From positions 72,769,559 through 72,833,558 of the forward strand of contig CATIUR010000001.1 in assembly GCA_949592205.1 (NCBI GenBank): 64,000 nt of DNA, given 5' to 3'. The notes beneath the pieces are model-generated. The model was not told the origin of the DNA. It saw nothing but the letters and a program-made list of their open reading frames with translations, and did no database searches. Of this stretch, positions 21,790 through 33,548 are shown one piece after another (the first letter of the stretch is position 1; every line of letters begins with the position of its first letter). Origin of the DNA: Helichrysum umbraculigerum. Its lineage: Eukaryota > Streptophyta > Magnoliopsida > Asterales > Asteraceae. A program made the translations under genes and the position numbers.

Positions 21790-24698
21790 GAGTCTCGGTC
21801 ACGTTTTCGAAAAGTTAAGGGTATTTCTTTCGCATTTCATCCTCACGTTCCCAAGTAGACTTTGGGCCACGCTTGGAGTTCCAACGAACTTTGACAAGTT
21901 TGATCCGACTGCGCCGGAGTTTGTGGGTTTTGCGTTCAATTATTTCGATGGGTTCCTCCACAAAATTTAGTTTTGAGTCAATAAAGACCTCGTCAGGAGG
22001 AATGATGAGTGTTTCGTCCGACAGACACTTTTTAAGATTACTGACGTGAAAAGTGTCGTGAATGTTACTAAGCTCTTGTGGCAGTTTGAGTTTGTAAGCG
22101 ACAGGACCAATCCTCGCAAGGATTTCAAAAGGTCCAACATATCGCGGGTTCAGTTTTCCTCGTTTGCCAAATCGTGCTATCCCTTTCCAAGGTATTACTT
22201 TGAGTAGGACCTTGTCTCCTACTTGAAACTCAAGAGGTTTATGACGGTTATCGGCGTAACTCCTTTGTCTGTCTCGCGCCGCTTTAAGTCGGTTTAGTAC
22301 TTGAGATATCTTGTCCGTGGTTTCCTGGACAAGCTCAGGTCCGGATAGTTATCTGTCACCCAACTCTGCCCAACAGAGTGGTGATCGGCATTTGCGTCCA
22401 TACAGTGCTTCGAATGGCGCCATCTGTATGCTGGTGTGATAATTGTTGTTGTAGGAGAATTCTGCTAGTGGGAGATGAGTATCCCAGTTTCCTCCAAAGT
22501 CAATCACACACGCTCACAATAAGTCTTCGAGCGTTTGAATCATTCGTTCACTCTGGCCATCGGTTTGTGGATGATAGGCTGTACTCATGTCAAGTCGAGT
22601 ACCTAAAGCCCATTGTAGTGTTTGCCATAAACGAGATGTAAACCTACTATCTCTATCGGAGATAATAGAGGACAGCACACCGCGTCGAGAAAAGATCTCT
22701 TTCAAATAGATCCTTGACAGTTTCTCCAACTTGTCGTTCTCTTTGATGACTAGAAAGTGGGCTAATTTTGTCAGTCTGTCGACAATCACCTAAATCGAAT
22801 CAGCTCCAGCTGACGTCTTTGGTAGCTTCATGATGAAGTCCATCGTTAGGTGTTCCCATTTCCATTGTGGCAACTCTGGTTGTTGCAAAAGTTCTGAAGG
22901 TTTTTGATATTCAACCTTGACCTTTGAACATGTTAGACATTTGCTGACATAAGTAGTGATGTCTCTCTTCATGTTTGTCCACCGATAGAAACCTTTCACG
23001 GCTTGGTACATCTTGTATGTACCAGGATGAATTGAGTAGTTGGACTTGTGAGCTTCATTCAATATCAGGTTGCGTAGTTCATCATCGCACGGTATCCACA
23101 TTCGGTTCATGAAGTATAGAATTTCATTCTCTTTGGTTCCGAGTTGTTTCTCCATTCCTTTCAAGGATTCGTCTTTCATACGCTCGGTTGTGAAAGCTAT
23201 TCGTTGTGCATCGCTAATTTGAGTAATAAGATTCGAGTGGATTGTTAATACTAAAACTCGAACTATGCGAGGTTTAATTCGCTCTTTACGACTTAGGGCA
23301 TTTGCTACTACATTAGCCTTACCCGGATGATATTTAAATCTCACAGTCGTAATCGTTCAGCAATTCAACCCAACGTCGTTGTCTCATGCTGAGCTCTTTC
23401 TGGTCGAATATGTGTTGTAGACTTTTGTGGTCGGTGAAGATCGTACACTTTGTACCGTATAGGTAGTGTCTTTAGAACTTTAGTGCAAAAACGACTGCTC
23501 CCAACTCCATGTCATGAGTTGTATAATTCTTCTCGCGAATCTTCAATTAACGAGATGCATATTTGTTGTTTTGCATGAGAACACAACCTAATCCTTGATG
23601 TGAGGCGTCACAGTAAACGATGAAGTTCGCTGTTCCCTCGGGTAAAGATAGGATTGGTGCGGTGCTCAACTTTTGTTTTAATAGTTGGAAGGCATTCTCT
23701 TGTTTCTCTCCCCATTCAAATTTTCTTATCCTTATGAGTTAAGGTGGTGAGTGACTGGGCTATCTTCTAGAAATTTTCGATAAATCGACGGTAATAGCCA
23801 GCCAAACCAAGAAATTGTCGAACTCTGTAGGGGTTTTCGGCGCTTCCTAGTTGTTGATCGCCTCTATTTTGGATGGGTTCACATTAATTCCCTTGTCGTT
23901 AATCACGTGACCTAGGAAATGAACCTCTCTCATCCAAAATTCGCATATGAAGAACTTAGCATACAGTTTCTCGTTCTCAAGTAGTTGAAGAATAAGTTTT
24001 AAGTGTTGATCGTGATCCTCTTTCGTTTGCGAGTATATTAAGATATCGTCAATGAACACAATGACGAACTTATCGAGATAGGGTTTGCATGAGATCCATG
24101 AATACTGCAGGCGCGTTAGTCAATCCAAACGGCATGACTAGGAACTCATAATGACCATAACGAGTCCTGAACGCGGTCTTCGGTATATCCTCTTCTCGAC
24201 CCTTCAATTGATGGTAACCAGAATGAAGGTCGATCTTCGAATAGTAACTCGATCCTTGTAGCTGATCAAACAGATCATCAAAGCGTGGTAACGGATATCG
24301 GTTCTTGATAGTTACTCGGTAGTCAATGCTCATCCGCATGGATCCATCATTCTTCTTGTCAAGCAAAACCGGAGCTCTCCAAGGTGAAAAAAAATCAGTC
24401 GGATGAATCCTAAGTCTAAAAGCTCCTGCAACTGTGTAGACAATTCTTGCATCTCTGATGGAGATAGACGATACGGTGAGCAAGCGATTGGTGCAACTCT
24501 GGGCACCAGATCGATGCGAAACTCGACTTGTCGCAGAGACGGTAATCCAGGAAGATCGTCAGGAAACATTCCCGGATAGCCTCGCACTACAGACACGTCG
24601 TCTATGCGTCGTTTCTCAAGTTTCTCTTCCACAACGTGTGCCAAAAATACTGGATATCTCTTTCGGAGATATTTAGTGGCTTTTAAGCAAGTAATCAT
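21790..24698 (-). pseudogene. Decayed chromovirus pol (RT, RNase H, integrase, chromodomain)
   Basis: In minus-strand order: RT lead-in PGLPSLRQVEF and YRLSPSEMQEL (24330-24698); RT core with SGYHQL and MPFGLTNAPAVFMDLM (24070-24483, another frame); catalytic FIDDILIYS (23847-24059); RNase H and the integrase zinc region (22790-23344); integrase core SDRDSRFTS and YHPQTDGQSER (22514-22789); GPY/F-type module (about 22050-22300); and a chromodomain ending VRWNSKRGPKSTWERED (about 21800-21975). Frameshifts and stops separate nearly every block, so no polyprotein can be made. Family: Tekay/Del-like, as for the intact element at 53004-57470. Confidence 0.85.
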
Positions 24699-24809
24699 CT
24701 TTACGGCACTCTATCTCTTATCTCCTTGTATCCCCAGGTTTCTCTTCTGTCAATAATGGTAGACGTACCAATCTATCAATACAGCAATCTTTGCAAGATT
24801 TCTCGACGA

Positions 24810-25254
24810 CTAGTCCATACCGTCTACGATGTCAAAATTTCCCAACTCTACCGATAGCAAGTCTATTTCAAAGAAATGTCCCTCTAATGTTAGGGCACAT
24901 TCCGGTACTATTTTTCCTGATTCGATCAACTTACCATTGGTTAGTTCTATAGTGCACTTGTTATCTAACTTACTGGATTCGACGTCTAAGAGTGGTCTAA
25001 CTTCACTAGCCATAAACTCAAATTGACATCCGAATCAATATCATAGAGGCATAATGGTTGTTGTTGTTGTTGCAATTGTTGAGCTTTGGGCACCGGTTTT
25101 GGTAGTGGTTTTGGGTCGCCACACTCGAAACACCCATTGCTTTGTCGCTCATCTTTAGCTCTAGTAGGAGGGTTGGTTTGGCGATATTGGGTTCGATGAC
25201 CCTACTGCTCGCAGTTACCACTGAGAGTACACTCTCCACTGTGATGTTTCTCAC
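24810..25254 (-). pseudogene. Protease and zinc-knuckle remnant
   Basis: 24810-25013 matches the intact protease after its active site (RPLLDVE, TIELTNGKLIE, FFEIDLLSVELGNFDIVDGMD). 25018-25254 holds an Asn/Gln-rich linker and a broken CCHC region in mixed frames. The DTG active-site segment and the main gag domain are absent. Confidence 0.65.
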
Positions 25255-25817
25255 ATTTCCTGAGCTTTTTCCTTTTGTTGAGTTTCCATCAATTTCAACT
25301 CTAGTGTTTCGGTTGTTCTTCGTGGCGTTGTTGTGGACTCACCTCGTGTCGGGTAATAGTTTCAGCTACTCGTTAATAAATGATTTCTCATATTGCTTCA
25401 ATCGTGAGTAGTGTGTCGTTTCGTCGATCATTCCAAATGTTTCGTTGCTAAATTATTGGATGAATAAGAAAAGGTTATTGTTATCCCCTATTACGCATCT
25501 TACGATTTTGAAACACCCATATGTACATAGTATAATATAATCACGTTGGCCAGGCATCATTATATGATGCTAAATACATACTTCTTTTCATCACCGCTTA
25601 ACACGATCAGGTTCATACAAACTCAATACAAGAGTTACGGATATAGATGTGAGTGATTCAAAGAAGGCAAGCAGTGAAGACGTACATACTAGAGTGTTCA
25701 TCTAAAGTGTGATGGGATTTATATATATCCATCGAATATAAGTTTTAGTATAGTACAGCATAGACACAGCCCGCCATTTTTAAGTTTAACGAAGATATGA
25801 TAAGTACGTTCCTATAA
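25255..25817. other. Internal region 2, non-coding gap where gag should be
   Basis: No gag homology or ORF. The same sequence lies at about 16480-17042. Confidence 0.55.
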
Positions 25818-26117
25818 CTACCCTATTATAGTCATCATCATGCTGACCCCAGCTACACTCTCTGCCACTCGAGCATGTTCTTCCAGCGTCTGTACTCGGG
25901 CACAGGTAGCATGGGTATTCTTAAGTTTCTTAAGAGGTAGTACCTTCAGTAGTTCCTCAAACATGTTCGTTGTTTCATCTACGCCAGGTGTCACGTTGGA
26001 CGTTGGAGCAGACATAGTCGTTAAGTTTTCATTGGCAGACACAGTATCGATCTTATAGTTGTGCTCTAACGGTTCATCGTCGGAGTCGATCACGTGTATA
26101 GGACGTTCGTTAATCAC
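25818..26117 (-). CDS. Upstream leader ORF, copy 2 (99 aa)
   Basis: Near-identical to 17043-17342 (Leu to Pro and Arg to His changes). It starts about 140 bp inside the primer site. Function unknown. Confidence 0.4.
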   Translation of the reverse strand: MINERPIHVIDSDDEPLEHNYKIDTVSANENLTTMSAPTSNVTPGVDETTNMFEELLKVLPLKKLKNTHATCARVQTLEEHARVAESVAGVSMMMTIIG

Positions 26118-26255
26118 ACTCGTAATATATTTAGTAACTACATAGTGATATAGAGTTATGCAATGTATGAATGCATAAGTGTTCTAGCCAAGGCTATAGT
26201 CTAGGTCTCTAAGGCTTTCAGGTCGCTTAAAGACTTCTAGTTCGCTATAACCAAT

Positions 26256-26268
26256 GGCTCTGATACCA
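26256..26268 (-). promoter_or_regulatory. Primer binding site (initiator Met tRNA), copy 2
   Basis: TGGTATCAGAGCC on the minus strand, four bases after the end of LTR3. Confidence 0.9.
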
Positions 26269-27564
26269 AGTCTGTCACACCCCCAAAATCGGTAATCGCG
26301 TTTATTAATGGTTTAGCGGAAGCTTTAGTTAATTAGCGGAAGCATTTTAATAATAGTTAAAACAGCGGGGGCGCTGACGTTTCAATAGTGCATTCACTGT
26401 ATCAGAGCATATGATCATTGCAGAACAGTAATTAAGATGCCATTAATATAAAAGTATTTACAAAAACTACAACTTTTCAAGTCGTAGAAATAGAGTGTTG
26501 TAAAAATACATTTGTCCCAAAAGTGGCATCCTAATTCGTCGTGGGTAACTTACGTCCATTATGCATGCATCAATACCCGAGTCCTAATTCCCTGAAAAAC
26601 ATAGTAAAACGTCAACATTGAATGTTGAGTGAATTCACAGATTTAGTTTATAGTGGTCAAATCAAGTTATGAATAAATCGTTCATTTAAAGAAAAAAACA
26701 TATTGTTCATAAGTTTAGTAGGAAATACAAGTTATTCTAGTTAAAGAAAACATTTCCTATATAATGTAAGAATATCATTCTTACTACAAGTAAACAGTTG
26801 CGTAGGAAACACAAGTTTAATCAAAACATTTCCTAATAAGTAGTTGCAGGAAACAAGGGTTTAAATAATCAAACTAAACCTTTCCTATCTGTCGTATAGC
26901 TTCAAATAAGTAATCTCAGGAAAATACCATTTCCAAACTACTAGTTCAATAATCATGTGTAATACAATCTGATCGTTAAGTAGGAAAACATGTCTATTCA
27001 AATATGATTAACATTTCATATTATGTAGTTTGTAAGAAATTCAAGTTTATCCAACTAAGGAACAACATTTCTAAAAATAGTTAAGCGTTTAGAAACACTA
27101 GTTTATCCAATCAAGGAAAACATCTCCATTTAAATAGTTTGTAGGAAATACAGGTTTAACATTCAAGTAAACATTTCCTAATAAATAGTTTGTAGGAAAT
27201 ACATGTTTAACAATTAAGTAAACATTTCCTAATAAATAGTTTGTAGGAAATACAGGTTTAACAATTAAGTAAACATTTCCTAAAAGAAGTCGTGTATCAC
27301 AGGAAGTACCCCTTCCAAATCAAGTATGCACAGGAAATACCCTTTCCAAATCAAGTTGTAGTTGTTTTGTTGTTTAGTGGGAATATAGACTACGATCCCT
27401 CTAAGGTGAGCTAAACCTTTAGAGTTAAAGTACGACACCTAGTACTATAACCAAACCACGACTAGTTGTTTTGTTGTTGCCTCAGTAACACGGTAAGTAT
27501 ACACTCCTCGTTACGACTGCTGTCGTGTGGTTGGAATGACCAACGAGTTATATCCTGGGAGGGT

Positions 27565-28063
27565 TGTGACACCCCACCCCTCGCGATGGCCCACTGGGCT
27601 CGAGGGAGGCGGTGGGCCTGCCACCAGCTGAGGCTTATTGGGCCTAGGTCTGCAGCCCAATGCACCCCAACCCATCACTATTGCTGAGGCCCTAGGTCTG
27701 CAGCCCAATGCACCCCAACCCATCACTATTGCTGAGGCCCACCCCTCTATTAGCCAATAGTAGGTTGTTGTGAGACTTGAACTCAAGACCTCACCTTTAA
27801 TACTAAGTGTTACCACTTAGTATCACCAATTGAGCTGCAGCTCAATTGGTGATACTAAGTGGTAACACTTAGTATTAAAGGTGAGGTCTTGAGTTCAAGT
27901 CTCACAACAACCTACTATTGGCTAATAGAGGGGTGGGCCTCAGCAATAGTGATGGGTTGGGGTGCATTGGGCTGCAGACCTAGGGCCCAATAAGCCTCAG
28001 CTGGTGGCAGGCTCACCGCCTCCCTCGAGCCCATAGGGCCATCGCGAGGGGTGGGGTGTCACA
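27565..28063. mobile_element. Foldback element with tRNA-like arms nested in LTR3
   Basis: Absent from LTR2 at the same site. Flanked by AGGGT at 27560-27564 and 28064-28068. The ends TGTGACACCCC and GGGGTGTCACA are inverted. The two arms are near-perfect inverted copies meeting at GAGCTGCAGCTC (27832-27843). The left arm has an extra tandem copy of about 47 bp. Each arm has box A-like AGCTCAATTGG and box B-like GAGTTCAAGTCTC. ORFs here are artefacts of the repeat. Confidence 0.8.
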
Positions 28064-28605
28064 AGGGTTGTCAAATCGATAGTACTATCTGTATACTCAG
28101 TGGCTAGAGTCACCTAGCTAATGGTTATAGGTTGTAAGCACTGGGACTTATGTGCACTACAACTACCTCACGTAAACCTAGGTTCGTACCAAGATTTGTT
28201 TTGTCTTAATTCCCAAAGTAGTTATGAAAATCATTTCATATATTCACTTCAAGTATCATAGTATGAAAGTGTTCATGTTAAACGGTTGTGTATAAAAGCA
28301 TGTTAAGCAATTATATAAATCAAGTAGCATATAGCATCACATTGTTCTATGTTTTCCACCCCTAGTTTTAAAAACATTTAAAACAAGTAAAAGGTAGGGC
28401 TGTGAACTCACTGGTAGCATGTCTTGAGCGAATAACACGCAGTAGTCCAAGTGTGCCTCTCAGATACCTAGACACAATTAAATATACTTTATATAAGTAT
28501 ATGGACTAATTGTTGAGTTGAAATGTTTATAACATTTTAGTTATTAGTGACATTTGCATTGAAATAATCGTTGCGTATAAGTATATATTTTCATATACTT
28601 ATTAG

Positions 28606-28606
<1 letters not shown>

Positions 28607-28693
<87 letters not shown>
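28607..28693. repeat. Expanded (AT)n microsatellite in LTR3
   Basis: About 87 bp of AT repeat; the matching place in LTR2 (19328-19353) has about 25 bp. Confidence 0.9.
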
Positions 28694-29297
28694 TCTATTA
28701 TATATATTATTTGTCGTCGTCGTTTATATATATACGTTATTATAAATGTTGAGTATATATATATATAGTTGTCGTTGTTGTTGATTATGTTTTAAAAACA
28801 TAATTATAATAGTTATAAGAATAACCCCTTTCAATTGTATATATATAATAAATACACTTTGTCAAAATGTCGTATTTATATATATATATATATATAAATA
28901 TAATTTGTCGATATCCATTTATATATATTTATATATATAAATGTTTGTCGTTTGCGTTTATGTATATATATATAGAAATTGAACGTCATTTATATATATT
29001 CCATTTATCGCGTTACCAATATCATTCATTTTTGTTCAACTCGTTTTACGTATATCACTCGTTATAAGTTTGCGTTTTTAAGTTGCGTGACCCATTGGGC
29101 TTTGGCCCAAAACATCTGGTCCAAAAATAAAGTCTAATAGTTTGACCCAATAACGAGGCCCAATAGATACGCTTTGGCCCATGGGCTGAAAAGTTATGGG
29201 CCTAAATAATCACATTTTATTGGACTGAAAAAAAAATTAAATTAGATTGGGCTAAATTAAGTGAATGTATATTGGCCCAAAAATAATATTAATCAAA

Positions 29298-29519
29298 GCA
29301 GGTCACAAGATAGGTTCGAACCTGTGACCTTGGGTTCACACATACAGCGCCTAACCACCAGGCTATGGCCTGCTTTTGTTTATATAATGGTTAGTTTATG
29401 TATTTAAGCACTTAATACAGTTTGTCTTCAATAAGAAATGAATTTAAAATAGGTCACAGGTATCGAACCTGTGACCTCTCGCTCCTTAGCCCACACCTTA
29501 ACCACTAGGCTATACATCT
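29298..29519 (-). repeat. tRNA-like segments A and B in LTR3
   Basis: Second copies (29298-29373 and 29451-29519) of the segments in LTR2, unchanged as far as I can see. Confidence 0.6.
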
Positions 29520-31641
29520 AACTTTATTTAAAGATTGCTTAGAATATTTATTTAACCACTTAAATGAATCTTCTGAGTTATGTAGATTTATAAAATTAAA
29601 ATGATTGTGACAATTCTATTCTAACCGAATTTGAGATATATCAAATTGCTACAACATAAAAAGTCATACGGAGTATTTATTTATTTACACATTTTGTCGA
29701 GTTGATATTAGGTGGTCGTATGGTTATGTTAGATTTGAGCCGTTCGGCTTTTATACCAACAAGTCATCATAAGCACTCGTAATATAGTGATTTATAACAA
29801 CAAATTATACCACCTCCATATATAAAGATTTTTGTGTTCTTGGGTTTAGTTTTACAAAACTTTCATCTTAAAGAATTTTAACCAAATTAATCATCCATTT
29901 TATCAACTATTTACATATATTATGTTAGATTAACACTATATAAAACGAAATTTAAGTAAAAGAATTTGAAATGGGAGATTTCCTTACAATGATTTTGATG
30001 ATGATTTTGGTGAAGATGATGATGTTGAGACGCGATGAAGATGATGATTATGTGTATGTTATCATTTTTGTTGTTATTTTAATATTTTGGTTTGATTGTG
30101 ATGAAGAAAAGATGGAAATGAAATGCTTCCTCTGCTTGTGCTTGGCGTCGAGTGATCACAGAAAGAAATAAAGAAATGAGTATGTTGAATTATTGTTGTT
30201 AGGTGGTTTGAGTGATCAAGGTATGGAGTATATATTATATTGATTCTCCGTTCAAAATTTCAAAGGAAGTAAGGTGGGAACATAAATGTGTCAATAGATA
30301 TTTTCCAAGTATTAATAGTTTAGGTTTTTAGCCCGTTAGTTTTGGGTACGGGTATAATTAGTTGTACCCCGTGTACCAATCAATTATTCGTTAGTTTAAT
30401 TTATATTTTAAACTTAATAACTGATAGTCATAAAAATGAAATATCTTATTAAAATGATTAATAAAATTATTTATAGTAGTGGTACTGTACAGTTAAATTG
30501 CGTGCCAGATTTCAGTCAAATTTGGAATTTATATTTTGAAGTAATGTTCCAAATACTAAAACAGTAACGGGAAAATAAATACTTTTATTATTTTCGACCT
30601 TTAGGTACGTTTTATAATTGTTTCTGTTCGTGTATAACGCGTCCTTAATAGCAGTCTAAAAGTTTCCGTTTTATTTTTGTTCTAATACTTTTCTATAATA
30701 ATTTCAAACAAAAATTATTCAAAAGTATTTTGAAGTTCTTTTTGGAACTTTATGATTCGCGTTTGATACGTTTAATATAAAACGTATAAGTTATTATATT
30801 ATTTCAATAATATAAATATCTAATATTTGTAATTAATAATTTTTGAATTATTAATTATTTCGTATCACCAACTATATTGTATTCAGTTTGTCGAGTTTAA
30901 TATGTTCATTTCGTACGTAATTATATATACATATAACTACAAGTCTAATACGTCACGTATCACATAGTAAGTTTCACAAAACTTTACACATAAAAATCGT
31001 TTTGAATTCACTAATCAGGGAATTACTCTAGGTAATGCATACAGTTAAGTAAGGATTAATACTCTAAATGGAGGATTGTCACATGAGGTCACCAAAATAC
31101 CTTTTTTTTAACGAGCTACGTTTTGAATTTGTTGATGTGGTGTTGCCATGCATTTCATTTATGTGACCAGGCTTCCACGTAAGCTAAATTTGTACATGTA
31201 TGGTTAATTCATCTTCTCCGACCGACTAACATGTAATTTTGGGTTATGTTTTTGATAAAAAAAAAAAAGTAGTAATTGCGTTTAGATTCACTGGAAAAGT
31301 GGTGATTATCGTAAAGCAATAAAAAATTACATGTTATTCGATAGGAGAAGAAGAATTAACCATATATGTACAAATTTAGCTTACGTGGAAGCCTGGTCAT
31401 ATAAATGAAATGCATGGCAACACCACATCAACAAATTCAAAACGTAGCTCGTTAAAAAAAAGGTATTTTGGTGACCTCAAAACATATTTAACAAGTTCGT
31501 TGCCGACATTGGTAATAAAATTAGTTCGTTGGTGACATTGAGACAAAAGTAAAAAGTTTGGTGTCGACTTTGGTAATAAAACCGGTTCATTGGTGACATT
31601 GAGACAAAAAGTAAAGTACGTTGGCGATCTGGTCCATAAAC

Positions 31642-33217
31642 TCTTTTTTTTTATGTAAATTAAAGATTATGTTTTCTAAACCAGATACTAAAAGTTATAA
31701 TATATTCTATATGCAACTATAAAAGTAAGATATATATGCTTGGTTAATGAACATAAAGCTTATTAGTTGGGTGCACATGGCCAATGGATCAAATCTGTTG
31801 GCTTAGCAGCTGCATTTTAATTATATAAAATTAGTTGCACAAAAGCCGATTGGTCAAAAAAAGAAAAAAAACCTTATTTATAGATTAGTATATTACAACT
31901 AACTCATAAACATTAAAATATCTAATACCAGTGGAAGTTATTTAATTTACTTTATATTCTTGGTGTCGGATTGAGAATTAAAAATGCTAGTATGCTACCT
32001 TTTAAAGTATCATTTTTTATTGTTTTGGGTTGTCCAATTACAAGTATTCATTTGGATATTTAATCAGTCAATAAAGATTTTAGTAAGTAGTGATGATATT
32101 TATTTGACCAAAGTATAATTAAGTACTCTCAATTTGGTCAACCGGGTTTTATTACTACTCTAAACTAAAAAGAGTACAAATTAGTACCCTGAACTTGATA
32201 AATGAGTTAATTTTATTACCCTCACTCGGTTACATGATAAACATGTGACTTATTCCAGTTAGTTTTTAGCAAAGAAAGTCAAGACATTATTTTTATATAT
32301 CATGTTGGCTACTCTCTCGAAAAAAAGACAATTAATATTGGATTGGGCCCAAAGCATGAATTTACAATTTCATCTATTATTTACACCGAGAATTATGACC
32401 ACAGTCATAAACTTCAATGTTATTATCCAAACATACCAACTGTAATAGATCATACATGAATGAAATATGTAAAGTCAATATGATATATGATACATAATTT
32501 ACTATAGTACATTTGTGGTTGATACATTGTCATTTCATACTGATAAATTGTCGTTTCATTTTCATTAATGATATTATTGTAATAACAAGCCGTTTTAATC
32601 CGCGCGTTGCGGCGGAGCGGAAAAAAATTATAATTTTAGATGAATATATTATACGCATGTTTTGAATATAAAGAGTACAATAACCATATATGTTGGTCTC
32701 TTTCAATTTGAACGTGATAATACCATATTTTTTAGAATTATTATTCTTAAAGAATAATAATTTTTGTTTGCTAATTCGTCTCATGACATTAGAAGTATTA
32801 TTTTTTTCTTACTACCTCATTTATACTAAGATCAGAGTGTAACTTGGGATCAGCAGGTTTACCATTTTATTTATAAAAAAATTTGGTAAATAATGATCCA
32901 ACAAAGATTACAATTAAGTTAAATAAAACCCATCTATTTTTTTTTTTTTTTTTGTCATATCGGTTTAAACGATTAACTAAAAGACAATACATTGATCAAA
33001 CGGGTATTTAAAATTTTATTTAGGTAAATTATATATAATTTAAAATCACGAAGAAAATATAGTAATCTATGTTTTTTTTAATAGTAAAGTTATACACCCT
33101 AATTAAGCTAAAGTCATTATTATAGACATTTATATAGCTTTGAAGAAGAGAAAAACAAAAATATTTTTTTTCACTATTCATATAATAGTAACATTTACCA
33201 GGCACTCCTGAGAAATG
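31642..33217. other. Intergenic, no gene
   Basis: AT-rich with several T and A runs. Contains CCGCGCGTTGCGGCGG at 32600-32615, a motif recurring near 62180 and 62510. No ORF supported. Confidence 0.5.
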
Positions 33218-33548
33218 TTAGACCACTCCCATCGGCATAACAAACGGGCCGTCGGTTTGCACCGACGAGACCGACGCTGATGGCACGGCCACGTCGGTTT
33301 TGCCTCATCGGTTTAGCGACGAGAAGGGACGAGTGGGGGTGGGACCCACAGCTTTTATTATTTTATTTTTTTTGAAACTAGCCGTTGGAATAAAAAAAAA
33401 ATTAAAAATCCAAACGGTTATATAGCCTTTTTTCAAAATTTTTTTTATTTTATTTTTAAATCCACTTTTCACCTTTAAATTTTTTTTTTTTTTTTTTTTT
33501 TTTGAACGGCGATATTATTAAAACTACTAGCAAAGCTAGCAAGAACAA

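Larger units (their letters stand above)
13655..31083 (-). mobile_element. Recombinant Ty3/Gypsy array: LTR1-internal1-LTR2-internal2-LTR3
   Basis: The outer ends TGTCACACCCCC (13655) and ATTGTCACA (31083) are flanked by direct TGAGG at 13650-13654 and 31084-31088. A single insertion site therefore bounds all 17.4 kb. Three LTR-like segments, two minus-strand primer sites and two polypurine tracts lie inside. Sense strand is minus, from pol, primer site and polypurine tract. 16208-21741 and 24985-31083 are near-identical tandem copies of remnant plus LTR. Confidence 0.8.
26273..31083 (-). mobile_element. LTR3, 5' LTR of the array (4811 bp)
   Basis: Matches LTR2. It is longer because of a 499-bp foldback insertion plus 5-bp duplication (27565-28068) and an expanded AT microsatellite (28607-28693). 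Carries the same hairpin minisatellite and tRNA-like segments. Confidence 0.85.
13488..31641. mobile_element. Foldback element split by the Gypsy array
   Basis: The left arm 13488-13654 starts GTTTATGGACCAGATCGCC. The right end at 31641 is its reverse complement. Joining 13488-13654 to 31089-31641 gives a continuous inverted repeat of roughly 720 bp with its centre near 31270. The arms share further blocks such as ACCGGTTTTATTA and AACTTGTTAAATATGTTTTG. No coding capacity; family uncertain. Confidence 0.7.

Noticed and set aside
27462..27816. Protein genes of 67-101 codons
   Set aside because: They arise from the tandem and palindromic repeat of the nested foldback element.
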